A stretch of DNA of 18,181 nt from Bacillota bacterium (GTDB lineage: Bacteria > Bacillota > Clostridia > Acetivibrionales > DSM-1351): assembly GCA_023392075.1 (NCBI GenBank), contig JAEVZU010000044.1, positions 1 to 18,181 on the forward strand, given 5' to 3'. Made by a program: the position numbers and the translations under genes. Positions 14,041-18,181 of this stretch are shown one piece after another. Below the pieces are notes generated by a model. It had not been told where the DNA came from and did not search any database. It saw only the letters and a program-made list of their open reading frames with translations. Position 1 is the first letter of the stretch, and the number at the start of each line of letters is the position of its first letter.

Positions 14041-15510
14041 ATGAATTTGAGCGTAAAAAAAACAATTAGTGCATTATTGGTTTGCTTAATTGTAATGTCA
14101 ATGGTATTCACCGTACCGGCATCCCAAGTTTCAGCAGCCAGTGATGTATCAGTGAATTTATCTGCAGAAAAGCAAGTGATTCGCGGTTTTGGAGGTATGA
14201 ACTACCCCGCTTGGCAAGGTTCAGATTTGACAGCAGCTCAAAGAGAAACCGCCTTTGGTAATGGACAGGGGCAGTTGGGATTTTCTATTTTAAGAATCCA
14301 TGTTGATCCCGATAAAAATACCTGGGCCAATGAATTGGATACTGCAAAAGCAGCTATAAAAAATGGAGCAATAGTTTTTGCTTCGCCCTGGAGCCCTCCA
14401 AGTGAAATGGTTCAGACCGTAAATGGCCAAAGACATGTTAAGCCCGATATGTACGCAGCATATGCAAAGCATCTTAACGATTTCGTTTCATTCATGAAAC
14501 AAAATGGTGTGGATTTGTATGCCATTTCTGTCCAAAATGAGCCTGATTACGGAAATGAGTGGACTTGGTGGACTCCACAGGAAATACTTACCTTTATGAA
14601 AAATAATGCCGGCTCAATTAATTGCAGAGTAATTGCACCCGAGTCATTCCAATATCTGAAAAATATTTCGGACCCTATTCTGAACGATCAACAGGCACTT
14701 GCAAACCTGGATATACTCGGTGCCCACCTTTATGGTACCCAGGTCAGCAATTTTCCTTATCCTCTTTTCAAGCAAAAGGGTGCGGGAAAAGATCTCTGGA
14801 TGACAGAAGTATACTATCCAAACAGTGAAGCGAACTCCGCTGACCGCTGGCCAGAGGCCCTGGATGTTGCGCAGCATATGCACAATGCCATGGTAGAGGC
14901 AGATTTCCAGGCATATGTATGGTGGTTTATCCGGAGGCAATACGGCCCTATGAAAGAGGACGGTACCATGAGCAAGCGTGGTGCCATGATGTCTCATTTC
15001 TCGAAATTTGTCCGTCCTGACTATGTAAGGGTTGATGCAACAAAAAATCCTAATACGAACGTTTACATATCTGCCTATAAAGGTGATAACAAAGTTGTTA
15101 TTGTTGCTATTAACAAAGGAACCGCAGCAGTAAGCCAAAAATTTGTCTTACAGGACGGCTCAGTCTCAGGATTATCCACATGGGTAACAGATAGCAGCAG
15201 AAATCTAGCGGCCGGAGCTGTTAATGTATCAGGAAGCTCCTTTACAGCGCAGCTTCCAGCTCAAAGTGTTACAACCTTTGTAGGCAGTCTGGGAGTCTCG
15301 GGGAAAATCGGCGATTTAAATTCCGATGGGTCGATTGATGCCCTGGATTTAACGGCACTGAAAAAACACCTTTTGGGAATAGAGCTCTTAACAAATGAAA
15401 CCTTGGCTGATTTAGATGCTAATGGAGGAATCGATGCACTGGATTTATCACTGCTCAAACAATATTTACTGGGTATTATCCCTGCTTTCCCCGGGGAAAG
15501 CGGCATATAA
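14041..15510 (+). CDS. GH30 subfamily 8 glucuronoxylanase with type I dockerin
   Basis: Secreted endoxylanase that cleaves glucuronoxylan near methylglucuronic acid side chains, carried on the cellulosome. 489 residues from the ATG at 14041, 9 bases after AGGAG; the ATG at 14032 touches the ribosome binding site. Signal peptide to about residue 32 (VSA/AS). The catalytic barrel and beta side domain (35-416) closely resemble Bacillus subtilis XynC: 'VIRGFGGMN', acid/base E167 in VQNEPD, nucleophile E256 in WMTEVYYP. R299 and Y301 (WWFIRRQYGP) match the residues that bind glucuronic acid, so dependence on that side chain is expected. The loop after SPPSEMV is several residues shorter than in XynC. 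The dockerin (about 421-486) has two calcium repeats, DLNSDGSIDALD (425) and DLDANGGIDALD (457), both with Ala-Leu at positions 10-11. No carbohydrate-binding module is present. Confidence 0.95.
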   Translation: MNLSVKKTISALLVCLIVMSMVFTVPASQVSAASDVSVNLSAEKQVIRGFGGMNYPAWQGSDLTAAQRETAFGNGQGQLGFSILRIHVDPDKNTWANELDTAKAAIKNGAIVFASPWSPPSEMVQTVNGQRHVKPDMYAAYAKHLNDFVSFMKQNGVDLYAISVQNEPDYGNEWTWWTPQEILTFMKNNAGSINCRVIAPESFQYLKNISDPILNDQQALANLDILGAHLYGTQVSNFPYPLFKQKGAGKDLWMTEVYYPNSEANSADRWPEALDVAQHMHNAMVEADFQAYVWWFIRRQYGPMKEDGTMSKRGAMMSHFSKFVRPDYVRVDATKNPNTNVYISAYKGDNKVVIVAINKGTAAVSQKFVLQDGSVSGLSTWVTDSSRNLAAGAVNVSGSSFTAQLPAQSVTTFVGSLGVSGKIGDLNSDGSIDALDLTALKKHLLGIELLTNETLADLDANGGIDALDLSLLKQYLLGIIPAFPGESGI

Positions 15511-15600
15511 ATATTATGATGTGATTTATGAGCGGAATACTTGTTGAATATTAATTTTTTACCACCACTACATGATTACCAGTTAATCAGTTATTATAAA

Positions 15601-15648
15601 AACAAAAACTCCCGGTCCTGAACCTTTTCGTGAGGTTCAGGACCGGGA
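15601..15648 (-). terminator. Strong intrinsic terminator between convergent genes
   Basis: TCCCGGTCCTGAACC (15610-15624) and GGTTCAGGACCGGGA (15634-15648) form a perfect 15-bp stem with a 9-base loop. On the - strand it is followed by GTTTTTGTTTTTAT, making it the terminator of the beta-helix gene; on the + strand it may also protect or end the xylanase transcript. Confidence 0.9.
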
Positions 15649-15739
15649 ACATCAAAATACACCGGATATTAAGATGGATATTGCATAAAAATAAGCCCAT
15701 TTTAGAAAACGGACTTATAATTATATATAAATTTAAAAA

Positions 15740-16849
15740 TTATTTGCCAAAATTTAATGAGCCATCAAAGCTGTTTCCATTAAAAGTAGTACCGGTAAAA
15801 TCAATATCCGGGATAATATTTTGATCAAAATTAAATGCTATATTATCTTTAAATTTACAATTGGTAAACTTAATACCACTGGACAAATTAACTGCCAATA
15901 TATTTGTATCCTTACTAAATGCCTCATTTTCAGATATCTCACATTTATCGTAAACAATATTTGACGAAGAATTAATATTAATTAAATTAGAGCTTTCACA
16001 TTTCCTAAATATACTGTTGGTAAATGTAAAATCCTTGCAATCACTTATTGTCATTGCTCCATTCGTACACTCCTCAATAATGGAATTATTAAATTTTAAA
16101 TTCTCAGTATTCGCGGCAATAATCCCGTAAGTCCCGCATCCATATAAGATGCTGCTTGAAATATCTATATCCTTTGATGAATCAAAATTGAATACACCCC
16201 CGACGCACTCACCCTTCTCTATTGTATGCCCGGCCTTAATATTTTTTACAGATATTTTTCTGCAATCTACAAATGTAAAAACATCTGCATATCTTGGCTC
16301 AACAACTATTTCAACGGGTTTATCCCCTATACCTTCCAAAGTCAGATTATAAATTTCATCCAGTATCAGTTCATTGCCATCGAACTCTTCTTCCCAATAG
16401 ATATTCTCACTTCCACTGTATCCCTGTTTCAAATCAGATAAATTATAAATTCCCGGTTTCAGCTTGATATGTTTGTTGGAGCCAAGTGCGGCAAACAGTT
16501 CCTCAACATTGGATACAGTTACTTCCTGAGCTTTAATGTCAGGTTTTTTGCCTATGTAGATACTCTTTGTATTACCATCCCAGCTAACATCTTTCCCCAA
16601 TATCTTACTTATTGCCGCAACAGGTACATATGTAACACCATTTGAAATAAAGGGTTCAATTGTTTCTCCATTAGCACCCTTGGGTTGTGAAAGGACGCCA
16701 TCCACATAAATTTTTATGTTGTCATATACAACCGATATCTTATTTTCTATAGGTTCCGCTAAAACAGTTGCTCCCAGTGCAGATATCCCTAAAACCGCGG
16801 TAAATAACAATCCTGAAAAAAATCCTTTAAGTTTGTCCTTGTTTATCAT
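15740..16849 (-). CDS. Secreted stalk-domain protein with right-handed beta-helix
   Basis: Exported protein of 369 residues. A signal peptide (basic MINKDKLKG, hydrophobic core, cleavage after VLA at about residue 31) is followed by a copper-amine-oxidase-N-like stalk domain (about 38-100) with the typical 'NIKIYVDGVL', 'PFISNGVTYVPVAAISKILG' and 'VSWDGNTKSIYIGKK'. From about 105 on there is a pectin-lyase-like right-handed beta-helix: 'KHIKLKPGIYNLSDL', then repeated coils such as 'LKFNNSIIEECTNGAMTISD' and 'FTFTNSIFRKCESSNLININ' with regular Asn and Cys positions. No lyase catalytic residues are evident, so binding or structure rather than catalysis is as likely. No dockerin, sorting signal or membrane anchor is seen. 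GAGGG stands 6 bases before the ATG. Its convergence with the xylanase gene hints at a cell-surface polysaccharide role, which is inference. Confidence 0.85.
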   Translation of the reverse strand: MINKDKLKGFFSGLLFTAVLGISALGATVLAEPIENKISVVYDNIKIYVDGVLSQPKGANGETIEPFISNGVTYVPVAAISKILGKDVSWDGNTKSIYIGKKPDIKAQEVTVSNVEELFAALGSNKHIKLKPGIYNLSDLKQGYSGSENIYWEEEFDGNELILDEIYNLTLEGIGDKPVEIVVEPRYADVFTFVDCRKISVKNIKAGHTIEKGECVGGVFNFDSSKDIDISSSILYGCGTYGIIAANTENLKFNNSIIEECTNGAMTISDCKDFTFTNSIFRKCESSNLININSSSNIVYDKCEISENEAFSKDTNILAVNLSSGIKFTNCKFKDNIAFNFDQNIIPDIDFTGTTFNGNSFDGSLNFGK

Positions 16850-17620
16850 TTGAGTCCCTCACTTTTAAAATATTTTTTTACTACTTATTTCAAGTTATGC
16901 TAATGCAGCAGAGATTGGCCCCGAAATTCAGTCATGCCCCTGTTTCCATATCGAATCTATTTTACTATAATAAAACATATTTTTCAATAAATGTAGTATT
17001 TCAATTGCATAATTCAACCATTAACTTAGATCCAGTATTCATTATTTCCTTAACACAGGCAGTTTTGGCATCAGTATATTCACCTGGTGAATACCTGAAC
17101 ATTTCAGCTGCATTAAGTAAAACCACATTACACATTACTGATATTTTACAACTTATTACCATTATATAAGTTACAAAATTGTAATATTAAACTATAGCGT
17201 CGCGTCTTTATTCATTTTTATCACCACTTATTTATAGCTCTGCATGAATAATTCACTTATATCACCTGAAAAGTTCCTGTCCCGGAAATAAAACATCGAG
17301 AGATACCTCTTTTTCATTTTGTTATATGCTTAACATAAAATATCTTGACAAGTGGCATCATTGTAGTAATATTTTTTGTGTTGGATACAATTATAAAGGA
17401 CAAAGTATTTGGATGCCTAAGAATTTTATTGGCGTTTACGTACTGATTACGGTGACTATAATAAACAAAATTAATCATAGGAAGTTGCGAAATGTCAGTC
17501 AGAAAAAATGTGGAAAACATTTTGCGAAAGTGCTTAGTAATTAACAGATTTTTGAGTGTAATTTGATATTTGGGCTAACTTTAATAAGCCTGGACTGTTC
17601 TTTGAAATTTTAATAGCTTT
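16850..17620. other. AT-rich spacer between the beta-helix gene and the insertion sequence
   Basis: Apart from the small possible frame at 17001-17162, I see no supported gene. A promoter-like pair TTGACA (17345-17350) and TAATAT (17367-17372), 16-base spacer, lies on the + strand with no convincing gene behind it. A frame of 72 codons at 17326-17544 overlaps that promoter and has no ribosome binding site. The left end of the insertion sequence should fall near 17540-17620, but no terminal repeat can be assigned without the other end. Confidence 0.5.
17001..17162 (-). CDS. Possible small protein or gene remnant
   Basis: A 53-residue - strand frame; an inner ATG at 17133-17135 would give 44 residues. 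The sequence from the inner start reads MCNVVLLNAAEMFRYSPGEY and then TDAKTACVKEIMNTGSKLMV before ending ELCN. The balanced composition, with Ala, Glu, Lys and Gly in an otherwise very AT-rich spacer, looks like protein rather than noise. There is no Shine-Dalgarno site before either ATG, so it may be a fragment of a decayed gene. I do not recognise the family. Confidence 0.3.
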   Translation of the reverse strand: MVISCKISVMCNVVLLNAAEMFRYSPGEYTDAKTACVKEIMNTGSKLMVELCN

Positions 17621-18181
17621 TTACGCAATAAGTGGTTTGAGGCTTCGGATGTATTGTGGATATTTAAGTCTGGAGGCTAAGATGACTGTGAACTGACTTG
17701 CGATCCCTGCAATGAAGACATCCGCCTTAGTTGTAAGATGATTTCTGCTTTTTCTTCCAGCTACACACATGTTGTTTTTCAAATGATTAATGGATTTTTC
17801 AACAACTGCTCTGATCTTGTACAATTCAACCCACTCCTGAGAGTCGCGTTGAATACCGGGAAACATCCTGAAATCCATGTTTTCATAGGTATAAGTTGTA
17901 CGGCCTCTGGCAGCAGTGCTGCATGGATTTTCACATCCACAGATGTATTTACCATTTTTGTAGGATATTTTAGGGCAGATCCATTTAATGCGGTCAGAAC
18001 GGCCTTTTTCCCGGCAGATACCACAGTATTTCATGGGGATGGATGGATCATTGGGACAGACAGGATAGCCATACTCATTGTAACCAACTTGCTTTAGAGT
18101 GCTTTCATTCCTGATGTTGTAAGGAATAATAGCTTTCTTAAAATGGAAATCGTTCTTCAGAAAACCGTAGGTATCAATGGT
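17621..18181 (-). CDS. Insertion-sequence transposase, C-terminal part
   Basis: DDE-type transposase cut by the right window edge; 186 residues are visible, open from the first codon (TIDTYGFLKNDFHFKKAIIP). A zinc-ribbon-like Cys cluster is seen in 'YPVCPNDPSIPMKYCGICRE' and 'WICPK...CGCENPCS'. The C-terminal part has 'EWVELYKIRAVVEKSINHLK', with the Glu that usually completes the catalytic triad in R-x-x-V-E-x-x-x, and ends 'IASQFTVILASRLKYPQYIRSLKPLIA'. This arrangement is that of IS1182/IS4-related transposases with the DDE_Tnp domain. An internal ATG at 18034 is not the true start. Whether the element is intact cannot be judged from this window. Confidence 0.88.
   Translation of the reverse strand, partial: TIDTYGFLKNDFHFKKAIIPYNIRNESTLKQVGYNEYGYPVCPNDPSIPMKYCGICREKGRSDRIKWICPKISYKNGKYICGCENPCSTAARGRTTYTYENMDFRMFPGIQRDSQEWVELYKIRAVVEKSINHLKNNMCVAGRKSRNHLTTKADVFIAGIASQFTVILASRLKYPQYIRSLKPLIA
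17621..18181 (-). mobile_element. Part of an insertion sequence (extends beyond the window)
   Basis: Inferred from the transposase. The element runs off the right edge; its left terminus must lie at or left of 17621, and no inverted repeat or target duplication can be fixed from one end alone. Confidence 0.6.

Noticed and set aside
16897..17169. 90-codon + strand frame.
   Set aside because: It lies opposite a better - strand small frame, and shows no ribosome binding site or family features.
17326..17544. 72-codon + strand frame with several Cys and His.
   Set aside because: No ribosome binding site, very AT-rich composition, overlap with a promoter-like TTGACA, and an equally long frame on the other strand at 17314-17520.
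1..18181. CRISPR arrays, tRNA or rRNA genes.
   Set aside because: No regularly spaced direct repeats and no cloverleaf or rRNA-like sequences were seen.

Overview
The window looks like a chromosomal stretch from a mesophilic, cellulosome-producing, low-GC clostridium, most plausibly of the Ruminiclostridium (Clostridium cellulolyticum / papyrosolvens) group. The best evidence is a secreted GH30 xylanase carrying a type I dockerin whose two repeats both have Ala-Leu at the cohesin-recognition positions. That is the pattern of the mesophilic cellulolytic clostridia rather than the Ser/Thr pattern of C. thermocellum. Strong AGGAGG-type ribosome binding sites, AT-rich spacers, a stalk-domain secreted protein and a CBO0543-family membrane protein fit a Firmicute. 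The species assignment is inference.

Left part (1-4.3 kb, + strand): a carbohydrate ABC importer made of two MalF/MalG-type permeases (the first cut by the window edge) and a lipoprotein binding protein. A LacI-family regulator follows behind its own promoter, where a perfect 18-bp-arm inverted repeat overlaps the -10 box. No ATPase is encoded here, as is common for importers that share one ATPase. From 4.4 to 5.8 kb the - strand holds a small unknown protein, a CBO0543-family membrane protein, and an unannotated 103-codon reading frame that lacks a usable start and looks frameshifted at codon 2.

Centre (5.96-11 kb, - strand): a TetR-family regulator, a Lon protease and an FtsH protease lie in one direction in the order tetR-lon-ftsH, as a stand-alone ATP-dependent proteolysis module. 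The tetR promoter has a palindrome filling the -35/-10 spacer, and a second, different palindrome lies just upstream of lon. At 11.3-11.9 kb a guanidine-I (ykkC) riboswitch with an overlapping intrinsic terminator precedes an SMR-family guanidinium exporter (gdx). The gdx start codon is far from the nearest Shine-Dalgarno sequence, but a 9-bp hairpin between them could bring them together.

Right part: an ECF sigma factor and a membrane anti-sigma factor (- strand, overlapping stop/start) lie behind an ECF-type promoter. About 850 bp without genes follows, ending in mutually exclusive RNA pairings just before the GH30-dockerin gene, which suggests control by transcription attenuation. A secreted stalk plus beta-helix protein on the - strand converges on the xylanase gene across a 15-bp-stem terminator. 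The window ends in an AT-rich spacer with one small possible coding frame, then the 3' part of an insertion-sequence transposase.
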